Source: Hofstenia miamia (lineage: Eukaryota; Xenacoelomorpha; Acoela). Taken from it: a stretch of DNA of 45,383 nucleotides. The stretch spans positions 1,605,833-1,651,215 of the forward strand of contig SCFE01000111.1 in the NCBI GenBank assembly GCA_004352715.1, written 5' to 3'. The translations under genes and the position numbers were made by a program. The notes under the pieces are model-generated. The model had not been told where the DNA came from and did no database searches. It was given only the letters and a program-made list of their open reading frames with translations. Below, in pieces: positions 1 to 11,463 of this stretch. How positions within the stretch are numbered: position 1 is the stretch's first letter; each line of letters opens with the position of its first letter.

Positions 1-1234
1 GCCATGTGCAAACACTTTTTTACAAAATATACATTTTGTTGCTGATGTCAACATGAGTTTCCTCTGCTCCTCTGTTATTACTAGCTCGCGATAATGTTGT
101 TTCATCTTGTAGGACTGTTTTGCCAATTCCCACAAATGGTTCCATCCATGCTCCATACATTGTTCACCTGTATAAATCTCACACGTTAATAATTTATCCA
201 CGCTACTTGTTGCCACACAGACACCTGAAGGAATTTGCTCAACATCTCGCGTTGCATAGCTTGAGGAAGGGTTTGGTTGAACACTCTGGACTTTTCTGGA
301 AATACACTCTATGTCCAGAGTGCCAACCACAGGAACAAAGTTCTGTGCTTGATATGCCTTAAATTTAATTTTGTCTGTTTGATCTGGGAACATAATTTTC
401 GGTTCAAGTACCCCACCACATCTTTTTCATGTTTCTCCAAATTTTGTTTTGATGTAAAACCTGATAAACATTTTGAGCAGAAAAATCCATTGCTTCTATT
501 TTTAAAAAACCAGAGACATGCATTTAAATTTGTAATTGCAAGATAATGACTTTTTTCTCCGTCTTCTATTAATAATAAATTAACCGTCTTCTGATGATGG
601 CATGGAGACATGTAAGCTGGCACAAGACAACAATCATTTAACAAGTATATGTTCACGTTTATAGTATTCCAAGTTTCAAAAATGCATATGTCGTTTATTG
701 ACAATGGAAACGTTAATCCGGAATACTTTAATTCAGGAAGAAATTTTTTCATTCATGTGATTTCATCACGACGCAAGACTTCAGGGTGTAGACAAGCTAT
801 GACGGAATATATGAAGCATAAGTTGGATTGCCCGGTTTTTGGGTTTACAAGGAATTTGTTTCTTTTTATATATTCAGGTAAGGGAATATATGATCCTCCA
901 CGACTTGGACAATATTTTGACATGCGAAGACCAACATTATTTATTCTCTTTAAAATAAATCCACTCCCATTTGTTGTGTAAATACAGATAAAATTTGCAA
1001 TTTCATCGACCAGACTGTAGAAATTACTCTCATTTATACCCAATCTGAAAACTGATAAGGGTCTTGATGTTGGATAGAGAACTGCAATCTTGTCACTGAT
1101 GTTTTCAATTGGTTTAATCATTTCAATTTCACATGTTAAATATATTTTTGCTGAATAATATGTGGAAACTTGGTGTGAAACCTCTTTGCGTATAGCATTG
1201 TAATGTTTTGCAAAAGCCTCGTAAACATCTATGG
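1..1234 (-). CDS. Exon 3, downstream part: Maverick/Polinton-like family-B DNA polymerase, N-terminal half (partial, interrupted)
   Basis: Minus-strand continuation of the zinc-finger exon; it runs off the left edge. In order it shows: a conserved region ending in GSYIPLPEYIKRNKFLVN and CFIYSVIACLHPE (about 880-775); a block with VNLLLIEDGEKSHYLAITNLN; a third finger (FFCSKCLSGFT...HEK, about 490-430); then the start of the PolB exonuclease domain with a D-x-E motif (GTLDIE, about 321-307) and ILTEE/C-x2-C-like sequence near the edge. This order is characteristic of the DNA polymerase B of Maverick/Polinton and adintovirus-type elements (family knowledge). Two breaks are visible: an in-frame TGA at 755-753, and a one-base frameshift at an A-run (T5 on the plus strand, 423-427). 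Both could be decay or assembly error. The polymerase palm would lie left of the window. Confidence 0.75.
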
Positions 1235-2234
1235 NNNNNNNNNNNNNNNNNNNNNNNNNNNNNNNNNNNNNNNNNNNNNNNNNNNNNNNNNNNNNNNNNN
1301 NNNNNNNNNNNNNNNNNNNNNNNNNNNNNNNNNNNNNNNNNNNNNNNNNNNNNNNNNNNNNNNNNNNNNNNNNNNNNNNNNNNNNNNNNNNNNNNNNNNN
1401 NNNNNNNNNNNNNNNNNNNNNNNNNNNNNNNNNNNNNNNNNNNNNNNNNNNNNNNNNNNNNNNNNNNNNNNNNNNNNNNNNNNNNNNNNNNNNNNNNNNN
1501 NNNNNNNNNNNNNNNNNNNNNNNNNNNNNNNNNNNNNNNNNNNNNNNNNNNNNNNNNNNNNNNNNNNNNNNNNNNNNNNNNNNNNNNNNNNNNNNNNNNN
1601 NNNNNNNNNNNNNNNNNNNNNNNNNNNNNNNNNNNNNNNNNNNNNNNNNNNNNNNNNNNNNNNNNNNNNNNNNNNNNNNNNNNNNNNNNNNNNNNNNNNN
1701 NNNNNNNNNNNNNNNNNNNNNNNNNNNNNNNNNNNNNNNNNNNNNNNNNNNNNNNNNNNNNNNNNNNNNNNNNNNNNNNNNNNNNNNNNNNNNNNNNNNN
1801 NNNNNNNNNNNNNNNNNNNNNNNNNNNNNNNNNNNNNNNNNNNNNNNNNNNNNNNNNNNNNNNNNNNNNNNNNNNNNNNNNNNNNNNNNNNNNNNNNNNN
1901 NNNNNNNNNNNNNNNNNNNNNNNNNNNNNNNNNNNNNNNNNNNNNNNNNNNNNNNNNNNNNNNNNNNNNNNNNNNNNNNNNNNNNNNNNNNNNNNNNNNN
2001 NNNNNNNNNNNNNNNNNNNNNNNNNNNNNNNNNNNNNNNNNNNNNNNNNNNNNNNNNNNNNNNNNNNNNNNNNNNNNNNNNNNNNNNNNNNNNNNNNNNN
2101 NNNNNNNNNNNNNNNNNNNNNNNNNNNNNNNNNNNNNNNNNNNNNNNNNNNNNNNNNNNNNNNNNNNNNNNNNNNNNNNNNNNNNNNNNNNNNNNNNNNN
2201 NNNNNNNNNNNNNNNNNNNNNNNNNNNNNNNNNN
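1235..2234. other. Assembly gap, 1000 N, probably a false gap
   Basis: Exactly 1000 N. The 78 bases left of it (1157-1234) and right of it (2235-2312) are the same sequence with four differences. A fixed-size gap between overlapping allelic contig ends explains this best. A real local duplication is the alternative. Confidence 0.85.
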
Positions 2235-2602
2235 AATATGTGGAAACTTGGTGTGAAACCTCTTTGCGTATTGCATTGTAATGATTTGCAAAAGCCTCAT
2301 AAACATCTATTGAATCAAGTTGATCAGACAAATAGTTTGAAAAGGCACCTCGGCATGCATTTTCTGTTTTGTGTATAGCATGTTCTTGGTTATTTAAAAC
2401 TGAAGATGATGAAATCTGGTTTGGATGGTTTTTATCAAAATGCTTGTGTAACTCTGACTTACTTCCAAAATACGTCTTGCAAATCAAGCAAAAATTAACC
2501 GTTTTCCGCTTATGTTTGGTATGAAGGTGGGATCTCACTTGTTTTGGGCAGGGGCTTGTGTATGTGCACAAACCACAGAAATATTGAGAGGGCGTCTCTG
2601 GT
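2235..2602 (-). CDS. Exon 3, upstream part: two C2H2 zinc fingers of PolB gene
   Basis: Third exon, minus strand, starting at 2602 after an AG acceptor and completing a Thr codon split by intron 2. Two canonical C2H2 fingers follow: CGLC then H/H with spacing C-x2-C-x12-H-x4-H (about 2577-2513), and CLIC then H/H with the same spacing (about 2490-2430). After them comes a linker (includes NNQEHAIHKTENACRG) and a conserved-looking segment IDVYEAFANHYNAIRK that runs into the N gap at 2234. The same segment reappears on the far side of the gap. C2H2 fingers upstream of PolB are seen in many invertebrate Maverick-like proteins (family knowledge). DNA or RNA binding is inferred. Confidence 0.7.
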
Positions 2603-3642
2603 CTAAATAGACCATGTATTAGTAAAGTGTTAGGGAAATTTTAAAAACACGAAAGAATAATTTTAACATAAAAAACGTAAATCGTATTCAAAAAGATGGA
2701 ATAATTTTTGTTTTGACACACATTTGAACCATAACAAGGAAAATTTGTATAGACACGACATATATATATAATTAGTAATGTAACTAAAACATGTAATCAA
2801 TAATGAAAATATAAAACAATTAATACACATGTTTAAAAACAGATAAATAAATAACTGATAATAAATCACTCTTTTAAAAAACAAGGTATTAGATAAAAAT
2901 GTAACATTTTTTAAAAATTACAGCAAGATAAAAATAGATGGTAACAATTCGAATTATTTAAAAACTTTAATTGTGTAGAATAGATATTAACGCATGCAAT
3001 AAATAAACAATCTCTCTTCCCATAAAAAAACGCCAATTACATTTAAATTGTGTATTGAGATAAATTGAGCATACAAGTCACTTTAAAATAATTATAAAGT
3101 ACACACAGAGAGAGTAGACAATCTTATTGCGAATTGGTGTAATTCATTTTATGCATATCATTAACGAAATGAGAAATAAATTCTTTCCAGCTATTTAAAC
3201 AATAGGCGATGTCTAATAAATCGATTTTGACTATTTTAAAATAAATTATCAAGAACGCATTTAAAAATAAAGCGATTTTGCGTCGGGAAAAACGGTATAT
3301 TAGATATTAATTTAAAAATTAAACAGAGAGAATGCGTTTAACAAGTAACCATTCTAATGTTTAAAAATAATTAGTTACTTTTACAAGAAATAAAACCAAT
3401 TCGTTTTGAAATTTGTAAAACACTAAACATCTAATTTCCAATTATACGAAACACGTTTTATAATTTTTGAAAAATGTTTTAGAATTTTTGTAAAAAAGTA
3501 AATAATTGTGTTTACCATATTCTCGAATTAAAAAAACATTGACTATATACACATGAAAAACTCGAGGTCTTGTTTTTTAAAAACGTAAAAGATGGTAAAC
3601 ACGATTTTCAAAGTAAGAAAGACATGCTATATTAGTACTCAC
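2603..3642 (-). other. Intron 2 (1040 nt, phase 2) of PolB gene
   Basis: Runs from the GTGAGT donor at 3642 to a TATTTAG acceptor at 2609-2603 on the minus strand. The interior is very AT-rich, with no long open frame and a short TA run near 2760-2770. I see no other gene in it. Confidence 0.55.
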
Positions 3643-3834
3643 GTGACATTGTTTGCGGGAACATTGTTAACAACTTTGTTTGTAGCAGTTGTGTTTGACT
3701 GCTTGTCTCTGCAACCAGTTTGAGAGTGTTCATACTTGGTCATCATCTCACCAACCGCATTCTCGAAGTCGGGTGACCACTCCTCAAAAACCTGAGATGG
3801 TGTATTCATCTCTTCATCCGGGATGTTATCAAAG
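3643..3834 (-). CDS. Exon 2 of spliced PolB gene (acidic linker)
   Basis: A 192-nt exon on the minus strand, noticeably richer in G+C than its surroundings and free of stops in the frame set by exon 1. It starts after an AG acceptor at 3836-3835, contributes 63 complete codons and leaves two bases at a GTGAGT donor (3642-3637). The peptide is acidic in its first half (includes IPDEEMNTPSQVFEEW) and Asn/Thr/Val-rich at its end. I recognise no domain. An unstructured acidic segment in front of zinc fingers fits a nuclear or linker role, but that is inference. The next exon continues in the same phase at 2602. Confidence 0.62.
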
Positions 3835-3969
3835 CTAAAAACATTTTGTTTAACCCACCTAATAATAGTTTTTAATAAAAAAGAAAAACGTGCATTGCAT
3901 ACTTCATATTATAACGAATTGTATTTATAAAAGTTCTTAGATAATATATTTTACAAAAGAATGACTCAC
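3835..3969 (-). other. Intron 1 (135 nt, phase 2) of PolB gene
   Basis: Begins GTGAGT on the minus strand and ends TTTTTAG at 3841-3835. It is AT-rich with a T-rich stretch before the acceptor. Its phase (2) matches both flanking exons. Confidence 0.58.
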
Positions 3970-4022
3970 ATCGCTTCGTCAAAGCTAATTTCTGACTGGT
4001 CTCTGTAAAGACAATCTTCCAT
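3970..4022 (-). CDS. Exon 1 of spliced Maverick-type PolB gene
   Basis: Coding part of a first exon, read on the minus strand from an ATG at 4022-4020. An in-frame TAG lies two codons upstream, so this is the natural start unless more 5' exons exist. It encodes 17 codons beginning MEDCLYRDQ and ends with two bases of a split codon at a consensus GTGAGT donor (3969-3964). Joining it to the exon that starts at 3834 keeps the frame. The peptide is acidic (Glu, Asp) with no recognisable domain. The call as an exon rests on the fit of start, donor, acceptor and phase across three segments. No transcript evidence is available. Confidence 0.62.
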
Positions 4023-4362
4023 GATCTACTCATATTGGGCATTCCACCCAGAGAGAAAATCAGAAACATTGTTTGAATTCATTTTAAAGTATAGCGTGAA
4101 AGAAAAAGCAACTGGTCTCAATAAAAATCAGAGTGTAGAATGATTAATTTAGGTTGGTAATCCAGGGTCGAAGCTAACTGGTTAAATCCAAAGCGATGAT
4201 ATCCAATTAGAGAGTCATAAAATTAATAGTTTATGAGGGACGGCTTTTAACAAGTTGATGGAATCTTATCACTTGCTCTCGCTAGGAATTATACGAGTCG
4301 TAAATTTAATGTATTTCTGACAGTTTTATGGGGTTGTGGCTTTTAACAAGTTGGCTATTCTC
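4023..4362. other. Non-coding flank upstream of PolB gene, with a short repeat
   Basis: No coding signal. A 16-base segment GGCTTTTAACAAGTTG occurs at about 4242-4257 and again at about 4337-4352, so there may be a diverged ~95-bp tandem repeat that runs into the gap. The promoter of the PolB gene should lie here if 4022 is its true start. I see no convincing TATA box. Confidence 0.4.
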
Positions 4363-5362
4363 NNNNNNNNNNNNNNNNNNNNNNNNNNNNNNNNNNNNNN
4401 NNNNNNNNNNNNNNNNNNNNNNNNNNNNNNNNNNNNNNNNNNNNNNNNNNNNNNNNNNNNNNNNNNNNNNNNNNNNNNNNNNNNNNNNNNNNNNNNNNNN
4501 NNNNNNNNNNNNNNNNNNNNNNNNNNNNNNNNNNNNNNNNNNNNNNNNNNNNNNNNNNNNNNNNNNNNNNNNNNNNNNNNNNNNNNNNNNNNNNNNNNNN
4601 NNNNNNNNNNNNNNNNNNNNNNNNNNNNNNNNNNNNNNNNNNNNNNNNNNNNNNNNNNNNNNNNNNNNNNNNNNNNNNNNNNNNNNNNNNNNNNNNNNNN
4701 NNNNNNNNNNNNNNNNNNNNNNNNNNNNNNNNNNNNNNNNNNNNNNNNNNNNNNNNNNNNNNNNNNNNNNNNNNNNNNNNNNNNNNNNNNNNNNNNNNNN
4801 NNNNNNNNNNNNNNNNNNNNNNNNNNNNNNNNNNNNNNNNNNNNNNNNNNNNNNNNNNNNNNNNNNNNNNNNNNNNNNNNNNNNNNNNNNNNNNNNNNNN
4901 NNNNNNNNNNNNNNNNNNNNNNNNNNNNNNNNNNNNNNNNNNNNNNNNNNNNNNNNNNNNNNNNNNNNNNNNNNNNNNNNNNNNNNNNNNNNNNNNNNNN
5001 NNNNNNNNNNNNNNNNNNNNNNNNNNNNNNNNNNNNNNNNNNNNNNNNNNNNNNNNNNNNNNNNNNNNNNNNNNNNNNNNNNNNNNNNNNNNNNNNNNNN
5101 NNNNNNNNNNNNNNNNNNNNNNNNNNNNNNNNNNNNNNNNNNNNNNNNNNNNNNNNNNNNNNNNNNNNNNNNNNNNNNNNNNNNNNNNNNNNNNNNNNNN
5201 NNNNNNNNNNNNNNNNNNNNNNNNNNNNNNNNNNNNNNNNNNNNNNNNNNNNNNNNNNNNNNNNNNNNNNNNNNNNNNNNNNNNNNNNNNNNNNNNNNNN
5301 NNNNNNNNNNNNNNNNNNNNNNNNNNNNNNNNNNNNNNNNNNNNNNNNNNNNNNNNNNNNNN
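4363..5362. other. Assembly gap, 1000 N
   Basis: Exactly 1000 N. The flanks do not match each other. The right flank looks like the end of a Tc1/mariner-like element, so the unseen sequence is probably a repeat. Confidence 0.9.
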
Positions 5363-5390
5363 GAAACTGTTCCCAAACTTTTGGCCAGTA

Positions 5391-5395
<5 letters not shown>
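5363..5395. repeat. Probable Tc1/mariner terminal inverted repeat end
   Basis: On the minus strand the sequence reads CAGTACTGGCCAAAAGTTTG, directly preceded by TA (5394-5395). The form CAGT..TGGCCAAAAGTTTGG next to a TA target is typical of Tc1-like transposon ends (family knowledge). The body of the element would lie inside the gap to the left. Confidence 0.5.

Positions 5396-5427
<32 letters not shown>
5394..5427. repeat. (TA)n microsatellite
   Basis: Uninterrupted TA repeat, about 17 units, directly next to the transposon end. Confidence 0.95.
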
Positions 5428-5430
<3 letters not shown>

Positions 5431-8400
5431 CTGTTTGTCATTATACATGTAAGACTTTAATTGAAGTTCACAGCTTGTCAGGAATTTCTCTCAAGATTTT
5501 TTAAATCAATTTAATGACTTTTCACTAAAGTCTGAAACGCAACATGTGTGCCAATATCCAACATTCTTGTCAATACTCAATAACTGGTCTGTGTTTACAT
5601 TCTCGAAAAAATCAGAAAATCTTAAGGCAACGAAATTTTAAAATATATGCTTTTATTTTTGTAATTTTTTTATTTAGTTCTTAATAATTTCAACGATGGC
5701 TTGTTTATAGTTAAATTTGTCAAAATCAATCCAAGAACAATCGCTTGTTCAACAAATTTCAGTATAATTTCAATGTAAAGTATTGGGCAAAAGTTCATAG
5801 CTGTCGTTGACGTTTCACATTATGGCATGGACGCAAGAATTCCCAGTTGGGACCTGCGTGGTGTGAAACAATTCTGGTATCTTAGTTCCATAAACAAACA
5901 TTTTTCGAAAATATCTGAAGCGAAAACTAAGACATGAGTATCATAATTTATGTTATTTATACAGTTGTATATTATCAATATGAACATAGTTGTTCAATTA
6001 TTTTATTTAACAAACTTGCTTAATCCTAGAATCGTGGGTTTTCCTTGAGTAATTGAAAAACACTTTTCTTTCAACGTTTTAGGTAAAATATTTAAAAATT
6101 GAATTGCATAGAATTATGATTATGGCACTTGGTTTATGGGCTATAAATCTAAATTATAGGCATAAGAAAGTGTTTTAGTCGAAACGACCCACTTCATTTA
6201 TTCTAATGTTAAAATTATTACACTTATGATATTACAATTGACTTCGAATATCTAGTACTGACTAGGTTCTGCAGGACAATCAGTCATATGCCATTGATTG
6301 ACTCGCGAATATTTATATTTTTAATTGGGAATACTAGACTTCGGCGGTAAACCGTTACCGTGCCATCACTTGCGGTATTTATTTTTGGAAACACCATACC
6401 ATTTCTACAGCTAAGGCTCCCAACACTCACGGGGAGAGGCTCCAATCGAAAGGAGTGAAAACGGTGAATGAACAACTTCAAGGACTTTCACATAACCACA
6501 CAACCGAACTGGTGTTTCTAAAGTCTCAATTTTTTTAATTTTTATAAAATTTTTCGAGACCCTGTTTCTTGGCGAAAAGTCGTTTCAGCAAGCTTCGATG
6601 AAATACCGTATACTGTAACGCTACCGACGGCATTCAGTTCATACCGTACTATTATCGTACCAATTGTAAAAATCGCATATCGTCGAAATCTCTTAATTTC
6701 TACTAATATATTTTATATCATATGCAGTCGTGGACAAAAGTGTTTGCAACAAGACATTTATTAATAAAAAGAAAAATAAAATGTTTATGACTTTTGATCG
6801 GAATGTAGTTTTGGATGAAACTTGGCGGGAATGTTACTCGCAAAAAGTAGGGTCAAAACCGGGGGAGCTAGTGGGCATAAGCCCCAGTTTTTTTAGAACC
6901 TAGGTTTTTGCATGTGATGTAAAGTTTATCAAACCTTAAGAAATTCTAAAAGCAGTTGACAGATCTGTTTCCACAATATACATTAATCGGTGTACAGTTA
7001 GTAAATAGAACTAATACAGTTTCAGTGAAGTTGTTAATTCACACATTTCTGTTGAAAAATGTGGTCATGTGGGGACTGGAGAGGAGTTCTCGAAAAAACC
7101 AGAATGTCTATATCTACAAAGTACAGATCCTTGCTACCCTATGATACTAAATTTAAAAATATCCTTACTTTTTTGTAAAATTACTGAATACTATTCAAGA
7201 TAAACTAAAGTCAAAGAAGAAACCATACATCTCTACCTATGAGCTATTTTAGTCTCTCTATCCCCCAGATGTTTGTAGCTGACCACGTCCCTGTTCTTGC
7301 TTTTCATTATCACTTAATGAAATCAACACAATTTGTATATTTTTCAAATACTATGTCATACACAATCAAAGGGTCCAATGAAATTGACACTTTCTATGAA
7401 TTAAGATACCTGTACACTAGTCAATTTAAAACTTTATTCCATTAATAACACAGCCTTCAGATGTTCTATACACCCAAGGTATTTGTTGGAATCCCTGCAG
7501 AGTCTTCACGATTCATTACTGCTACACCAACAGCAATCAAGCATCGTCTGACGACCACGACGTGGGTTGCCTTACTCATCATTGCTGTGATTCATTGCCA
7601 TTTCTCGAAAAGATTAACACCGGGAGGTATATCAGCATTAATAAAACTATATTTTCCATTTCAGATTCGGAAAACTGGCTGATCTGGGCTAGGGGATTCC
7701 TGAAGTTCCTCCTCACCTGCTACTTTTTTCATCAACATATTCAATTCACTATATCACATATTTCAAATGATTTTACAGAAAACATTAATGCTAAGGATTG
7801 GCCAACTACCAATGCAAATTAAAAATAATTCTGTTAAATTAATAGTCTGTGTATTAATTTCCTTTTCTCTTCAGATTTCACGAAGCAATGATGGTGGTAC
7901 AATGAATAGAGTCCTGAGGAAAGTAACCTGATCCCGATACCAGATCCACGCGACTGGTGACGGTACCAGGAACAAAAAACACTTGAGACAGGATCAGTAC
8001 GAAGCCGGGCCTAAATTTTCCATTTCAACTGAGACTGGGACCATTTTCATTTATTATTCAATAGTATGTTATACTTGATCATGGTGTACATACTAACGTT
8101 ATTATGTATACCTTGTACTTGATAAACTAAAATATGTCTTTCATAACTTCATTCAGTATTCATTTTGGATTAATATTGCATAATTTTAGCACAGAATTAG
8201 ATGCATCTATAAATAAATATAAAATCAATTAGCAGAGGATCAAAACCTTTAAAATTGTTATCATAACAAGTAGAGAAATGTATGAGAAATCAAAATTTAA
8301 TCAGATCTATAATGAAAAATATTATGGAAAAATCAGAAATTTCGAGATACACCCCTGGGCTCTAATCATGCCAAGAACCATGTGCATGAAAAAATTGATT

Positions 8401-9053
8401 AACTGCATTTTAGTTGTAAGGCAATGAACGCTAATACATTACAACAACAGGCTATTTTTGAAACTACAATGTTGCTTAAACTGCAGCTGTGGACAACATG
8501 TTTATCAATACTATTACCATACGAATTGAATCTATTCTCAACATTCACTCGAATGCAGTTTGTGTCTAGTAAAAATTACCTGTAGAATGTGTGGAGTAAG
8601 CGGAATATTTCGTGCAGATATATTATTGAACCAACGACAGTACTCGTTGTCAGGACAACACTAGTAAGAGTGGGAAATAGAGAACGATGGGAATTTATTT
8701 GCAGGTGAGATGAATTCAATTGAAAATTCCTCATCACTGGTTTTTAGTCATAATACAATATTTCAACCGCGTTGGAACAGGGGAAAGATAAAGCATTAGA
8801 TAATTGTAATTATCAATAAATATTTCATAATCCCCATCTGAAAATTGGTTAAAAATAACATATATTTTACCCTTGTCTGAACAGCCAAAAGACAAACCGC
8901 TTTTAGATTTTGTAGTCAAATATGCTTTGCCCTTATTATTGAATTGCGTAATCTCTGCATCTTTTAATGTAGTACATACATGCATCTTTTAATGTAGCCA
9001 GTAGCTTTAAATTTGATTGTTTTAGGAGTTCCTACTGTCATCTAATGTTAAGG
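5428..9053. other. AT-rich intergenic sequence, no gene recognised
   Basis: Many stops in all frames and only short chance ORFs (6284-6481, 6956-7144, 7239-7822, 8734-8985) with no recognisable motif or codon pattern. At 6725 the string CAGTCGTGGACAAAAGTGTT resembles a Tc1-type end but I found no partner. A slightly G+C-richer patch at 7900-8030 has no frame. Confidence 0.5.
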
Positions 9054-9202
9054 TTTAGGCCACGGTTAGACTACGTGATTGGTAGCAAGAAGAGTTATCA
9101 AATTACGTCACTTCGCTAATTATCTTGGTGGTTAGACGTGCGATTTTACCAAAGTGGGACAGATCACGCGTGACCAATCACATAGTATAACAGTAGCCTT
9201 AG
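9054..9202. mobile_element. MITE-like fold-back element
   Basis: Terminal inverted repeats of 30 bp: 9054-9083 and 9173-9202 match at 24 of 30 positions, most differences being C/T. The inner edge GTGATTGGT / ACCAATCAC is perfect. The ~89-bp centre is non-coding. Size and structure fit a miniature inverted-repeat element. A target duplication is not clear. Confidence 0.6.
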
Positions 9203-10935
9203 TTCCAAAAACCGACTGTTATACGTTACACTGAAACAAATTATATGGATACTAACATTCTCTAAATTTAGTAAAAAGAAATTATTTAAATCTCAAGTTT
9301 TGAAACAGGCGAAAAAAGTTTTTTTATGAAGTTTTTTAAAAATTTGATTTTTTTAAATACGTTTTTTATACGATATTATTAGGGTTTCCCCTCTTGCATA
9401 TCCAATAGCTTGGTTACACCTGGCTGGTTCATGAAACCTACTCGCCAAGTGTGACCACGACCTAAGATTACAACAAGCCTTTATTTCAATACAGCATATA
9501 TTCTTATTAAATGTGTCACAAGTGGAAAGAGAAATGAAGGGTGTTTTATCCATGCGGAGAAATTAATCGGTGCATCCCTTGTGGATTTTATTCTAAAACG
9601 ACCATTGACAACATTTCCAGCCCAATATAGTCTTTAATAAATATCAACAATCCAAAAAGCAGCTTAACAATTTTGATTGCTCCAATTTTTCGAGAAAACC
9701 TGCAGCCTTAGTTTGTCGATTTGTTCCGATTATCGGTTCTATTTCGGTTCTTCTATTGTCTATGTGATATATAGGATCTTTAGGTTTTACCAATATATTT
9801 TTTTCACTTGTCTTATATATTTGTTTTGCCTATGTATTGTAAAACTATTAGAGATTGTCCAATTGAAAGTGCTAAGGCTTATTCCCCAATGAAGTATTCC
9901 CTTTGAAAGATAGAAACTTTTATGCAGAAATATATTGGATTCTTAAACACTAATCTTTCCTTATCATATGTCTCAATGACAAAGTAGAGTATTAATAAAA
10001 TTACGGATTCAATACAAAATGTTGCAATTATCCATTTAATACATGCGAATAAGCATTTACCATGCCTATGTTCAGGTATTACTGAGGACAGGTGATGTGC
10101 TTTTGATTCACACAATGCGATATACTAAACAATTATTTTCTTACGTTTTCGTTGATTGAATCAGAGATAAGCACTAAGTGTAAATAATGATGTTATAAAT
10201 TTTATAATAATGGGAGACAGTAAATATCAATCAAATTGTTAAATTACTTAAACTGATGTCCCATCAAGACTTGGACGCAAAGATATTCATTCATTGATTA
10301 TTTCTTCATTTCTAAGCATCCATCGTTATGCAGATGATTGTATCACAATTCTGTGATATGACTCAGCTTGCATTCTAAGCATACGTAAAATACATGTATG
10401 GATTGAAATGCGAAAGATGTATAATGATAACATTGTTACTAAAAGAAAAACTTTAACATGGAAATGGGATGTTTGTTTATACTACTTTAACTCCAAATTG
10501 AATGTTTACTATGTTTTCAAATATCAATTTAAAAAAGAAAACCAACTAGCTCAACAATTCAGTATCAACCTTGGATTGATACATATTGCTTAAATTATAT
10601 TAAACAGAATATGAAAAGTAAGTTTAGTACAAGGACTTCTGAAATATTTTTATAATTTATGGAGATAATTCATATGTCCTTGGTTATAAGAGGAATCATG
10701 AAAATTGTTCTGAGAATTTTAATGGCTATAAAAATGCACGTAATTTATGCAACAACCAATATATAAAGTCAAAACTTGAAAAATAGAAATCGAATTTCAA
10801 AATGGATGTTCATTAATGATTACTACACAACAACTACAAAGTTTTTGCTGCTGCAAATTATAATAGCGAAATATTGAAAAATACAACAAACTGCACTATA
10901 AATTATCCAAGGTTGCTTAAAACATACTTTTACGA
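9203..10935. other. AT-rich intergenic sequence, no gene recognised
   Basis: Only short frames without motifs (9353-9553 minus, 9677-9892 plus, 9879-10115 minus, 10408-10593 plus). Nothing supportable. Confidence 0.45.
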
Positions 10936-11160
10936 ATGATTTCCTTCAATTCAACACATTTTTTAAATGTTAAGACTAGTCTTTATAAAGCACTCTATAG
11001 TTATAAAACAAGTAAAAATCAAGAAAGAGAAATACACAATTCCTTTATTAATACCTCGATCTGTCGGTGGAGTGAACTACCTAAAGAAATAAGAAATGCC
11101 AATTCTCTAAGCCCCTTAAAACTAAAACTAAGTTTTAAATTTACCAAAATAGGCTACAGT
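10936..11160 (+). pseudogene. C-terminal remnant of a non-LTR (LINE) reverse transcriptase
   Basis: The frame 10936-11223 contains INTSICRWSELPKEIRNANS followed by LSPLKLKL. This resembles the conserved tail of CR1/Jockey-like LINE ORF2 proteins, where an N-S-F...R...W..LP..I..A.SL..FK..L pattern closes the RT region (family knowledge). No catalytic RT motif is present in the fragment and upstream sequence is unrecognisable, so this is a 5'-truncated, decayed copy. The last ~20 codons of the open frame drift away from the family pattern. It is in opposite orientation to the LINE remnant at 13.3-14.4 kb and so is a separate insertion. Confidence 0.55.
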
Positions 11161-11463
11161 ACAAAAGGCCCCGAGGTTGTTATCTTGCTTCTTTGTAAAT
11201 TATCTCACCAAAAGAAAAAATAATTGATTTTTCAAGCATATATTGCTCGTTGCTCCCATTTATTTATAAACAAGCGACGCTTTTGTTACATCATTAACAA
11301 AATTAAACGCAATTGCTAAGCAAACCATTGAAACTGCTTGCTAAAATAACAAATATTTGAAAGTGTCAACAACCAGTTTTCTGAAGGAGTTAAATGCATC
11401 GTAAAGAAAATAGAAACTGCCGAAAATCATGTAAACATCGGCCACTAAAATGAGATGAATCTA

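Noticed and set aside
309-546. Plus-strand open frames over the PolB region
   Set aside because: They are reverse-strand shadows. The minus strand carries conserved PolB motifs.
6725-6760. Isolated Tc1-like end CAGTCGTGGACAAAAGTG
   Set aside because: No inverted partner or transposase nearby. Kept only as a remark.
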